This document shows, piece after piece, positions 35,119 to 42,709 of a stretch of DNA of 64,000 nt; position 1 is the first letter of the stretch; the number at the start of each line of letters is the position of its first letter. Source of the DNA: Hyphomicrobium_A sp963812795 (GTDB lineage: Bacteria > Pseudomonadota > Alphaproteobacteria > Rhizobiales > Hyphomicrobiaceae); assembly GCA_963812795.1 (NCBI GenBank), contig CAWEWG010000017.1, forward strand, positions 186,001 to 250,000, given 5' to 3'. The notes beneath the pieces were generated by a model. That model saw only the letters and a list, made by a program, of their open reading frames with translations, did no database searches and had not been told where the DNA came from. A program made the translations under genes and the position numbers.

Positions 35119-35147
35119 GCGCGGCGGGGCGACAAACCCTGCCGCGC
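35119..35147 (+). terminator. GC-rich hairpin after rpsA
   Basis: Arms GCGCGGCGGGG and CCCTGCCGCGC pair with one wobble around a short CGACAAA-type loop, about 35 bases after the rpsA stop. A true T-run is missing, so termination is only suggested. Confidence 0.4.
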
Positions 35148-35252
35148 TAGCATATTGGCAAGGCTCTCTCCACGCCTCTCTTGTCGGTTGCGCAAACCTT
35201 GCCTAACGTCGCCAGCGTACAAGATTTCTGAGCTACGCGGCCGGAGACGACC

Positions 35253-36212
35253 ATGACGGTTGAGATCGACACTGTGCTGGACCGGCGCCGCCTGCGCCGC
35301 CGCCTCGCAGTATGGCGGACCCTGGCCGTCGCGGCCGTGGTAGCGGCGCTGTTCGCCTTCGGCGTCAGCGGCGACAATCTCTCCTCGTTCGGCCCCAAGC
35401 AGATCGCCCGCGTCGCCATCGAGGGCACGATCACCGAGGATCGCCAGCAGCTCGAGCTCTTGAAGCGCATCGCCGACGCCGACAACGCCGCCGCGCTGCT
35501 CGTCTTCGTCAACAGCCCGGGCGGCACGACGACCGGCGGCGAAGCGCTGTTTGCAGCGTTGCGCGAGGTCGCCAAGAAGAAGCCGGTGGTCGCCCAGTTC
35601 GGCACCGTCGCCGCCTCGGCCGGATACATCGTCGGCCTCGGTACCGATCACATCGTCACCCGTGCCAACACCATCACCGGCTCGGTGGGCGTCCTCATCC
35701 AGTGGCCGGAAGTGAGCCAGGCGCTCGACAAGCTCGGTGTCAAGTTCAACGAGATCAAGAGCGGCGACCTCAAGGCCGTACCGTCGCCCTTCGAGCCCCT
35801 CAGCCAGGAGGGCGCCAAGGTCACGCAGACGATGATCGACGAGGGCTATCGCTGGTTCCTCGGCCTCGTCGAGCAGCGCCGGGGTATCAAGGCCGAGCAG
35901 ATCCCCGGGCTGACCCGGGGCCGCGTGTTCACCGGGCGCGAGGCCGTCCAGCTTAAGTTGGTCGATTCCATCGGCGGGGAGGAAGAGGCGGTCGAGTGGC
36001 TGCGCAGCAAGCGCAACATCGACAAAAGCCTGAAAGTGGTCGATTGGAAGCCGCAGACCACGGCCTCGCTTGGATTTTTCAGCTCTATCGGCGCTGCCGC
36101 AGCGAGCTTTTTCAACCACACCTACTTAGGTCAAATGCTGGCCAGGGACCCCTCACTGTCGGGTCTCGGCCTTGACGGGTTGGTCTCCGTTTGGCACCCT
36201 TCGGAAAAGTAA
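35253..36212 (+). CDS. sppA: Signal peptide peptidase SppA, S49 family (short form)
   Basis: This 319-residue membrane serine protease has one N-terminal helix (residues about 22-42) and a single S49 domain. The catalytic Ser lies in GTVAASAGYIVGLG and the catalytic Lys most likely in KSGDLKAVPSPFEPLS. NSPGGTTTGGEALFAAL is the substrate-groove segment. It degrades cleaved signal peptides. The short form is about half the size of E. coli SppA and is usual here. It lies between rpsA and ihfB in the conserved run. Confidence 0.95.
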   Translation: MTVEIDTVLDRRRLRRRLAVWRTLAVAAVVAALFAFGVSGDNLSSFGPKQIARVAIEGTITEDRQQLELLKRIADADNAAALLVFVNSPGGTTTGGEALFAALREVAKKKPVVAQFGTVAASAGYIVGLGTDHIVTRANTITGSVGVLIQWPEVSQALDKLGVKFNEIKSGDLKAVPSPFEPLSQEGAKVTQTMIDEGYRWFLGLVEQRRGIKAEQIPGLTRGRVFTGREAVQLKLVDSIGGEEEAVEWLRSKRNIDKSLKVVDWKPQTTASLGFFSSIGAAAASFFNHTYLGQMLARDPSLSGLGLDGLVSVWHPSEK

Positions 36213-36243
36213 TAGATTACAGTCATTTGCGGCGGGGCGAGCG

Positions 36244-36537
36244 ATGATTAAATCCGAGTTGATCCATAAGATCGCGAATACCAACCCTCATCTTTACCAT
36301 CGCGACGTCGAGCGCATCGTCAAAGTCGTCTTCGACGAGATCGTCGAGGCGCTGTCGCGCGGCGACCGCGTCGAGCTGCGCGGCTTCGGCGCCTTCACCG
36401 TTAAGCATCGCGCCGCCCGCCAGGGGCGCAACCCGCGCACCGGCAAGTCGGTGTCCGTCGCCGAAAAGTTCGTGCCGTTCTTCAAGACCGGTAAAGAGCT
36501 GCGCGATAGGCTCAACCGCGGCAAGGAAAGCCACTAG
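36244..36537 (+). CDS. ihfB: Integration host factor subunit beta
   Basis: This 97-residue DNA-bending protein begins MIKSELIHKIANTNPHLYHR. The beta-arm region is VELRGFGAFTVKHRAARQGR followed by NPRTGKSV, with the Pro that intercalates DNA. It pairs with IhfA, which is not in this window. The start at 36244 is chosen because the extra 24 residues upstream are not family-like. Confidence 0.96.
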   Translation: MIKSELIHKIANTNPHLYHRDVERIVKVVFDEIVEALSRGDRVELRGFGAFTVKHRAARQGRNPRTGKSVSVAEKFVPFFKTGKELRDRLNRGKESH

Positions 36538-36558
36538 CTGTTCACGAGGCCGAGCATC

Positions 36559-36918
36559 GTGCTGAGACGCATCGTCTGGCTGCTCATAGCGTTTCCGGCG
36601 GGGCTTCTGCTCGTTACCCTAGCCGTGGTCAATCGGCATGAGGTACGCCTCGTCCTCGACCCGTTCCGCCCCGAGACGCCGGTCGTTTCGTTGGCGCTGC
36701 CGTTCTATGCCTACTTGTTCATCACCCTGCTGCTCGGTGTCCTGCTGGGCGGCACGGCCATGTGGCTCAGCCAGGCGCAATGGCGCCGCAATGCCCGTCA
36801 CCAGGGCAGAGCCGCAGCACGCTGGCATGCCGAGGCCGATCGCCTGACGCGAGAGCGCGATGCCACGGCCGGGACGCGGGTCAACAAGCCCAAGCAGTTG
36901 GCCGCAACCGGCACTTAA
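36559..36918 (+). CDS. LapA-domain (DUF1049) membrane protein
   Basis: This 119-residue protein has two hydrophobic helices (IVWLLIAFPAGLLLVTLAVV and ALPFYAYLFITLLLGVLLGG), then a basic coiled tail. The VNRHEVRLVLDPF segment between them is the DUF1049 hallmark. E. coli LapA works with LapB in lipopolysaccharide assembly. The start is GTG 36559. It follows ihfB by 21 bases, as in many alphaproteobacteria. Confidence 0.9.
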   Translation: MLRRIVWLLIAFPAGLLLVTLAVVNRHEVRLVLDPFRPETPVVSLALPFYAYLFITLLLGVLLGGTAMWLSQAQWRRNARHQGRAAARWHAEADRLTRERDATAGTRVNKPKQLAATGT

Positions 36919-37023
36919 ATCGGCGCCCCGCGCATTTCGGCAGCCACGGAGCACGACACGCGGGGCGTGTCGGCACTATATGTCAACTTAGTTGCATGCG
37001 AGCTGGCCGATCCGGCGAGAGCG

Positions 37024-37694
37024 ATGAGCATCGAAGTCAAAATCTGCGGACTACGCGACGAGGCGGCGCTCGATGCCGCGCTCGCCGGTGGCGCCGACTA
37101 CGTGGGCTTCGTCTTTTTCGCGCGCAGCCCGCGCAACATCCTGCCGCAAGCAGCACGCATGCTTGCCGACAAGGCGCGCGGCAAGGCAAAGGTCGTGGCG
37201 CTGCTCGTCGACCCGGACGACGCGCTGCTGGCCGAGGTCGTCGAGGCGGTCGCCCCCGACATCGTGCAGTTGCACGGCGCGGAGACGCCGGCGCGCGTCG
37301 CCGAGATCGCGCAGCGCTTCGGCCGCCCGGTGATGAAGGCGGTTGCAGTTGCCGGCGTACAGGACGTGCAGGCGGCGCTCGCCTACGTGGGCAGCGCCGA
37401 CCGCATTCTGTTCGATGCCAAGGCGTCGCAAGAGACGCCTGCGCCCTGCCCGGGGGAAACGGCGTCGCCTTCGACTGGCAGGCGCTCGCCGGCCTCGAAA
37501 GGCGCCTCGACTACATGCTCGCCGGCGGCCTCGACCCCGGCAACGTTGCCGAAGCGATCCGCCTCACCGGCGCGCGCGCCGTCGATGTTTCCTCCGGCGT
37601 CGAGAGCCGGCCGGGCGAGAAGGACCCCGACCTCATCCGCCGCTTTATTCACGCGGCAAAGACCGCTAAGCAGACCCCTAACGACGGCCTATAG
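37024..37694 (+). pseudogene. trpF: Phosphoribosylanthranilate isomerase, one frameshift as read
   Basis: ATG 37024 starts MSIEVKICGLRDEAALDAA, then VGFVFFARSPRNI, DIVQLHGAETPARV and DRILFDAKA. After about 37425 the match moves to another frame: LPGGNGVAFDWQALAGLERR, AGGLDPGNVAEAIRL and VDVSSGVESRPGEKDPDLIR. One missing base near 37420-37440 explains this and would give 223 residues, a normal TrpF. As read, the first frame has no stop and runs on into trpB, giving an artificial joined frame. The enzyme isomerises phosphoribosylanthranilate in tryptophan synthesis. Confidence 0.88.
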
Positions 37695-37722
37695 CGAAGA
37701 CGACCGGCCGCAAAGGATCATC

Positions 37723-38964
37723 ATGGCGATGGCGACGAAAAAGGCGAAGGACGCCAAGCTCAACACCTTCCGCGGTGGTCCCGACGAGCGCGGCCATTTC
37801 GGCGTGTTCGGCGGCCGCTTCGTCGCCGAAACGCTGATGCCGCTGATCCTCGACCTGCAGAAAGCGTATGAGGACGCCAAGGCGGATCCGCAATTCCACG
37901 CTCAGCTCACGCATCTCAACAAGCACTATTCCGGTCGCCCGAGCCCGCTCTACTTCGCCGAGCGGCTAACGGAGCATCTCGGCGGCGCCAAAATCTACTT
38001 CAAGCGCGACGAGCTCAATCACACCGGCAGCCACAAGATCAACAATTGCCTCGGGCAGATTTTGCTGGCGATGCGCATGGGCAAGACGCGCATAATCGCC
38101 GAGACGGGTGCCGGTCAGCACGGCGTCGCGGTGGCGACGGTGTGCGCGCGCTTCGGCCTGCCGTGCGAAATCTTCATGGGTGCCACCGACGTCGAGCGCC
38201 AGAAGCCCAACGTCGTGCGCATGCATATGCTGCAGGCGAAGGTCAATCCGGTCACCAGCGGTGCCGGCACGCTGAAGGACGCAATGAACGAGGCGCTGCG
38301 CGATTGGGTCACCAACGTGCACGACACCTATTACATCATCGGCACTGCGGCGGGGCCGCACCCCTATCCGGAAATGGTGCGCGACTTCCAGTCGATCATT
38401 GGCAAGGAAGTGCGCGAGCAGATGCAGGAGGCCGAGGGCCGGCTGCCGGACACGCTCGTCGCTTGCATCGGCGGCGGTTCGAATGCGATCGGCTTGTTCC
38501 ATCCGTTCCTCGATGAGGAAGGCGTGAAGATCTACGGCGTCGAAGCCGCCGGCCACGGTCTGGAAGTCGCCAACGGACACGCGGCCTCGATGACCGGCGG
38601 ACGTCCCGGCGTGCTGCACGGCAACCGCACCTACCTCTTGCAGGATGCCGAAGGCCAAATCCTTGAAGGGCACTCCATCTCGGCCGGCCTCGACTATCCG
38701 GGCGTCGGTCCCGAGCATGCCTGGCTGAAGGACACCGGTCGCGTGAACTACGTGCCGGCGACCGACAAGGAAGCGCTCGAAGCTTTCCAGCTTTGCGCGC
38801 GGCTCGAGGGCATCATTCCGGCGCTGGAGCCGGCACATGCGCTCGCCTATGTCACCAAGCTGGCGCCGACATTGCCAAAGGACAACCTCTTGGTGATGAA
38901 CATGTGCGGTCGCGGCGACAAGGACGTGTTCGCCGTCGCCAGCCATCTCGGCATGAAAATCTGA
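37723..38964 (+). CDS. trpB: Tryptophan synthase beta chain
   Basis: This 413-residue PLP enzyme condenses indole and serine. The PLP lysine is in NHTGSHKINNCLGQ, GAGQHGVAVATVCARFG follows, and the phosphate-binding loop is CIGGGSNAIGLFHPF. ATG 37723 opens MAMATKKAKDAKLNTFRGG. An upstream frame continuous with trpF is an artefact of the trpF frameshift. It partners with TrpA, encoded 40 bases later. Confidence 0.97.
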   Translation: MAMATKKAKDAKLNTFRGGPDERGHFGVFGGRFVAETLMPLILDLQKAYEDAKADPQFHAQLTHLNKHYSGRPSPLYFAERLTEHLGGAKIYFKRDELNHTGSHKINNCLGQILLAMRMGKTRIIAETGAGQHGVAVATVCARFGLPCEIFMGATDVERQKPNVVRMHMLQAKVNPVTSGAGTLKDAMNEALRDWVTNVHDTYYIIGTAAGPHPYPEMVRDFQSIIGKEVREQMQEAEGRLPDTLVACIGGGSNAIGLFHPFLDEEGVKIYGVEAAGHGLEVANGHAASMTGGRPGVLHGNRTYLLQDAEGQILEGHSISAGLDYPGVGPEHAWLKDTGRVNYVPATDKEALEAFQLCARLEGIIPALEPAHALAYVTKLAPTLPKDNLLVMNMCGRGDKDVFAVASHLGMKI

Positions 38965-39004
38965 AGCTCACTCACCCCATTACCGACGCGGAATTCCACT
39001 TCGC

Positions 39005-39832
39005 ATGACCACAGAGACGCGCATCGATCGTCGCTTCGCCGAGCTGAAGCGTGACGGCCGCCCCGGCCTCGTCACCTTCATCACCGCTGGCGATCCCGAC
39101 CTGGAGACCTCGAAAAAAATCCTCGCCGGTCTACCCAAGGCCGGCGCTGATCTCATCGAGGTGGGCATGCCGTTCTCAGACCCGATGGCCGACGGCCCGG
39201 CTATTCAGGCGGCATCGCTGCGAGCGTTGCAGGCAGGGCAAAAGATGCGGGAGACCCTGGCGATGGTCGCCGATTTCCGCAAAGTCGACGACGAGACGCC
39301 CATCGTGCTCATGGGCTATTACAACCCGATCTACGTCTATCCGAACGAGGCCTTCGTTGCCGACGCCATCGCTGCCGGCGTTGATGGGCTGATCGTCGTC
39401 GATCTGCCGCCCGAGGCCGATGAGGAGCTGTGCCTCCCGGCGACCGCGGCGGGGCTCAATTTCATTCGTCTGGCGACGCCAACGACGGATGCCAAGCGCC
39501 TACCTGCGGTGCTGCGGAACACCTCCGGCTTCCTCTACTATGTGTCCATCACCGGCATAACGGGTGCCGCAGCCCCCGATGTTAACAGCGTTCACACTCA
39601 GGTTCGGCGAATTAAAAAATCAACAGCCCTTCCCGTTGCCGTCGGTTTTGGCGTAAAAAGCCCTGAGCAAGCGCAAGCGCTGGGCAAGGTCGCCGATGCT
39701 GTCGTGGTCGGCTCGGCGCTGGTTGGTGCCATCGAGAAAAGTCTCGACGCCAACGGCCGCTCAACTAGCAAGACGGTTCCGGCTGTCCTAGATTTGGTCG
39801 GCTCATTGGCTGCCGCGCTGCGGGCCGCCTGA
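39005..39832 (+). CDS. trpA: Tryptophan synthase alpha chain
   Basis: This 275-residue TIM barrel splits indole-3-glycerol phosphate and passes indole to TrpB. The catalytic Glu is in ADLIEVGMPFSDPMADGPAI and the Asp in MGYYNPIYVY and VDLPPEAD. YYVSITGITGAAAPD and GFGVKSPEQAQALG complete the family pattern. It is the last of trpFBA. No leader peptide or attenuator was seen before trpF. Confidence 0.97.
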   Translation: MTTETRIDRRFAELKRDGRPGLVTFITAGDPDLETSKKILAGLPKAGADLIEVGMPFSDPMADGPAIQAASLRALQAGQKMRETLAMVADFRKVDDETPIVLMGYYNPIYVYPNEAFVADAIAAGVDGLIVVDLPPEADEELCLPATAAGLNFIRLATPTTDAKRLPAVLRNTSGFLYYVSITGITGAAAPDVNSVHTQVRRIKKSTALPVAVGFGVKSPEQAQALGKVADAVVVGSALVGAIEKSLDANGRSTSKTVPAVLDLVGSLAAALRAA

Positions 39833-39996
39833 GCCCAGCAGCCGAAAGCCGCAGTTAACCGCTTTAATTGCCGCAGTGCGGCAGGGCGTCTGAAAGCGCC
39901 ATATTAGGTGGTTTAGGATCCAATGCGGACCTGGACCAATACTGACAAGGCAAGCGTCGCCGTCGGACCCGGCCAAGCTGTCGAGAGGCCTAGAGC

Positions 39997-41082
39997 GTGA
40001 ACTGGATCAACAATATCGTCCGGCCAAAGATCCGCAGCTTCCTGACAACGAAGCGCGAGGTCCCGGACAATCTCTGGGTGAAGTGCCCCGAGAGCGGGCA
40101 GATGGTGTTCTACAAGGATCTCGAGGCGAACCAGTTCGTGGTGCCGGGGTCGAACTATCATATGCGCATGGCCGCGGACGTGCGGCTACAGCACCTCTTC
40201 GACGGCGGCCACTACACGAAAGTTCCGACGCCGCCGGTTCCGCACGACCCGCTGAAATTCCGCGACGGCCGCCGCTACTCCGAACGTCTCAAGGATGCCA
40301 AGGCGAACACCGAGCTCGACGACGCGGTTCTGGTCGCCGAGGGCAAGCTCGACGGCCAGGATATCGTGGCCGCGGCGCAGGACTTCCGCTTCATGGCCGG
40401 CTCGCTCGGCATGGCGGCGGGAGAAGGCGTCATTACCGGCATGCTGCGCGCGGTCGAAAAGAAGACGCCCTTCATCCTTTTTGCCGCTTCCGGCGGCGCG
40501 CGCATGCAGGAAGGCATCCTGTCGCTGATGCAGATGCCGCGCACGACCATCGCCGTGCAGCGCCTGCGCGAGGCGCGTCTGCCGTACATCGTGGTGCTCA
40601 CCGATCCGACCACTGGCGGCGTCACCGCGTCCTACGCGATGTTGGGCGACATCCACATTGCCGAGCCGGGCGCGCTCATCTGCTTTGCCGGTCCGCGCGT
40701 CATCCAGCAGACCATCCGCGAGCAGCTTCCCGAGGGGTTCCAGCGCGCCGAATACCTGCTGGCGCACGGCATGATCGACATGGTCGTGCATCGCCACAAG
40801 ATGCGCGAGACGCTGTCGCGCGTGTGCCTTTTGTTGATGCGCGCACCCGCCGTGAAGCATGAAACCAAGAAGCTCAACGGCAGTTCGCATTATGCCAACG
40901 GCAGCCCGGTCGATGCCAAGCTGATCGACACGCGCAACGGCTCCGGCCAGCCGATCGAGGCGGAGATTCTCGCGCCCGAGCAGCGCTTCGAGGCGACGCA
41001 CCACGAGCACCGTGACAAGCCTCGCGGCGACGACGACACGCCGCCGTCGACGCGCTCGCTTCCCAAAGACAGACAGCACTGA
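39997..41082 (+). CDS. accD: Acetyl-CoA carboxylase carboxyltransferase subunit beta
   Basis: This 361-residue protein, with AccA, moves the carboxyl group from biotin to acetyl-CoA. Carboxyltransferase motifs are FRFMAGSLGMAAGEGVITG, FAASGGARMQEGILSLMQM and TTGGVTASYAMLGD. The usual four-Cys zinc ribbon is degenerate: LWVKCPESGQMVFYKDLEAN keeps one Cys, and the second pair is replaced by VVPGSNYHMRM. This loss is, from memory, usual in Rhizobiales AccD. A long disordered tail after residue 285 ends the protein. The gene lies between trpA and folC. Confidence 0.95.
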   Translation: MNWINNIVRPKIRSFLTTKREVPDNLWVKCPESGQMVFYKDLEANQFVVPGSNYHMRMAADVRLQHLFDGGHYTKVPTPPVPHDPLKFRDGRRYSERLKDAKANTELDDAVLVAEGKLDGQDIVAAAQDFRFMAGSLGMAAGEGVITGMLRAVEKKTPFILFAASGGARMQEGILSLMQMPRTTIAVQRLREARLPYIVVLTDPTTGGVTASYAMLGDIHIAEPGALICFAGPRVIQQTIREQLPEGFQRAEYLLAHGMIDMVVHRHKMRETLSRVCLLLMRAPAVKHETKKLNGSSHYANGSPVDAKLIDTRNGSGQPIEAEILAPEQRFEATHHEHRDKPRGDDDTPPSTRSLPKDRQH

Positions 41083-41189
41083 TGTCCGCCACAGTTCCAT
41101 CGCGGTGTCCCGCGCGGTCCTCGATCGGCGGGCGCGAGACGCTTGCCCAGCCGGTCGGTCCGAACAGAGCCTAACGGCGGGAGGGCCGC

Positions 41190-42533
41190 ATGCCGACGAG
41201 CGCCAAGCTCCTCGCCGAGATGAAGCTGTTGCACCCACAGCTGATCGACCTGTCGCTCGGCCGTGTCGAGCGGCTGCTCGGCAAGCTGGGCGATCCGCAC
41301 AAGAAGCTGCCGCCGGTCGTGCACATTGCCGGCACCAACGGCAAGGGCTCCGTCACCGCCTACCTGAAAGCGATCATCGAGGCCGCCGGTGCGCGCGTGC
41401 ACGTCTATACGTCGCCGCATCTCGTGCGCTTTCACGAGCGTATCGAGCTTCCCGGCCCGAGCGGCAGAGCGGCACCGATCGGTGAAGAGACGCTGGTCGA
41501 TGTGCTGACGCGCACACAGGCCACCAACGGCAGCGACGACGTCACCCAGTTCGAGATCACCACGGCGGCCGCCTTCCTTGCCTTTGCCGAGAACCCCGCC
41601 GACGTGCTGCTGCTCGAGGTCGGCCTCGGCGGCCGCCTCGATGCGACCAACGTCGTCGACCGCCCGGTGCTCGACGTCATCACGCCCATCTCGCTCGACC
41701 ATGCCGAGAAGCTCGGCGCCACGTTGCCGAAGATCGCGGCCGAGAAAGCCGGCATTCTGCGCGCTGGGGTGCCGGCCGTTGTTTCTCAGCAGGAGCCGGA
41801 GGCCGAGGACGTCATCCGTGCCGAGGCGCTGCGGCTTGGCGCGCCGCTGATCGTGTGGGGCGAGCATTTCGACGCCTACGAGCAGCGCGGCCGTCTCGTG
41901 GTGCAGCTGGAGGAATTGCTGCTCGACCTACCGCTACCGGGCCTCGTCGGCCGCCATCAGGTGGTCAACGCGGGCACCGCCGTCGCCGCTGCCTTGCGGC
42001 TGGCCGCCGATCTGCCGCAACTTGGTATCGACGAGCAGGCCATCGAGCAGGGACTGACGTCGGTGCGCTGGCCGGCACGCATGCACCGGCTCGATTCCGG
42101 CCCGCTGCCGTCGCTGCTCAAATCGGGCTCCGAGCTGTGGCTCGACGGCGGCCACAACCCCGCGGCCGGGCGGGCGCTGGCGCAGACCATGGCCGACCTC
42201 GAGGAGCGGTCGCCCAAGCCGCTGCATCTTGTCGTCGGCATGATGGGCTTGAAGGACGCCGGCGGATTCCTGTCCGCCTTCCGCGGGCTGGCGAGCCACG
42301 TCGTCACCGTGCCCATCCCCGGCGCCCACGAGGCGCCGCACGCGCCCGAGACGCTGGCGGCGACCGCGCGCGAGGTCGGCCTGAGAGCCGAAAGCGTCGC
42401 CGACGTCGCGACGGCGCTGAAGCGCACCGATGCTTACGAGCAGGGGCCGAAGCGCATCCTCATCTGCGGCTCGCTCTACCTTGCCGGACACGTGCTCGGG
42501 TTGCAGGAAGGCGTCGAGCCGCAAGCGAACTGA
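41190..42533 (+). CDS. folC: Dihydrofolate synthase / folylpolyglutamate synthase
   Basis: This 447-residue Mur-ligase-like enzyme adds glutamate to dihydropteroate and folates. The P-loop is VHIAGTNGKGSVTAYLKA. YTSPHLVRFHERI, LEVGLGGRLDATNVV, SLDHAEKLGATLPKIAAEKA and LDGGHNPAAGRALAQTM follow the family order. ATG 41190 is behind GGGAGG. It is the last gene of the run from aroA. Confidence 0.96.
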   Translation: MPTSAKLLAEMKLLHPQLIDLSLGRVERLLGKLGDPHKKLPPVVHIAGTNGKGSVTAYLKAIIEAAGARVHVYTSPHLVRFHERIELPGPSGRAAPIGEETLVDVLTRTQATNGSDDVTQFEITTAAAFLAFAENPADVLLLEVGLGGRLDATNVVDRPVLDVITPISLDHAEKLGATLPKIAAEKAGILRAGVPAVVSQQEPEAEDVIRAEALRLGAPLIVWGEHFDAYEQRGRLVVQLEELLLDLPLPGLVGRHQVVNAGTAVAAALRLAADLPQLGIDEQAIEQGLTSVRWPARMHRLDSGPLPSLLKSGSELWLDGGHNPAAGRALAQTMADLEERSPKPLHLVVGMMGLKDAGGFLSAFRGLASHVVTVPIPGAHEAPHAPETLAATAREVGLRAESVADVATALKRTDAYEQGPKRILICGSLYLAGHVLGLQEGVEPQAN

Positions 42534-42551
42534 AACGCCGCCGCCTTCAAC

Positions 42552-42689
42552 TGTCATCCTCGGGCTTGTCCCGAGGACCCAACTCTCCGCTTGCTCTGAG
42601 CGATGCGCGAAGCGTCGCCCCCGCAGCAAACGCATTTGAGCGTCGCGTCTGCTGAAACATGGGTCCTCGGGACAAGCCCGAGGATGACA
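42552..42689. repeat. MITE-like element with perfect 30-bp terminal inverted repeats
   Basis: The 30 bases at 42552-42581 are the exact reverse complement of 42660-42689. Each arm itself contains CCTCGGG-CTTGT-CCCGAGG, a small hairpin, and 78 bases separate the arms. It lies just after folC and ends 20 bases before the uvrD stop. The arm sequence (TCATCCTCGGGCTTGTCCCG) is familiar from dispersed repeats in alphaproteobacteria. It could act as a two-way terminator for folC and uvrD. Confidence 0.85.
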
Positions 42690-42709
42690 CCTGTGATCGC
42701 TGGAGCGGA

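Noticed and set aside
36967..38964. A 665-residue TrpF-TrpB fused protein
   Set aside because: The middle part (about 37,430-37,720) is not protein-like, and the proper TrpF end is found in another frame with its own stop at 37694.
39866..39884. Small TGCCGCA/TGCGGCA hairpin after trpA as a terminator
   Set aside because: It has only a 7-bp stem and no T-run.
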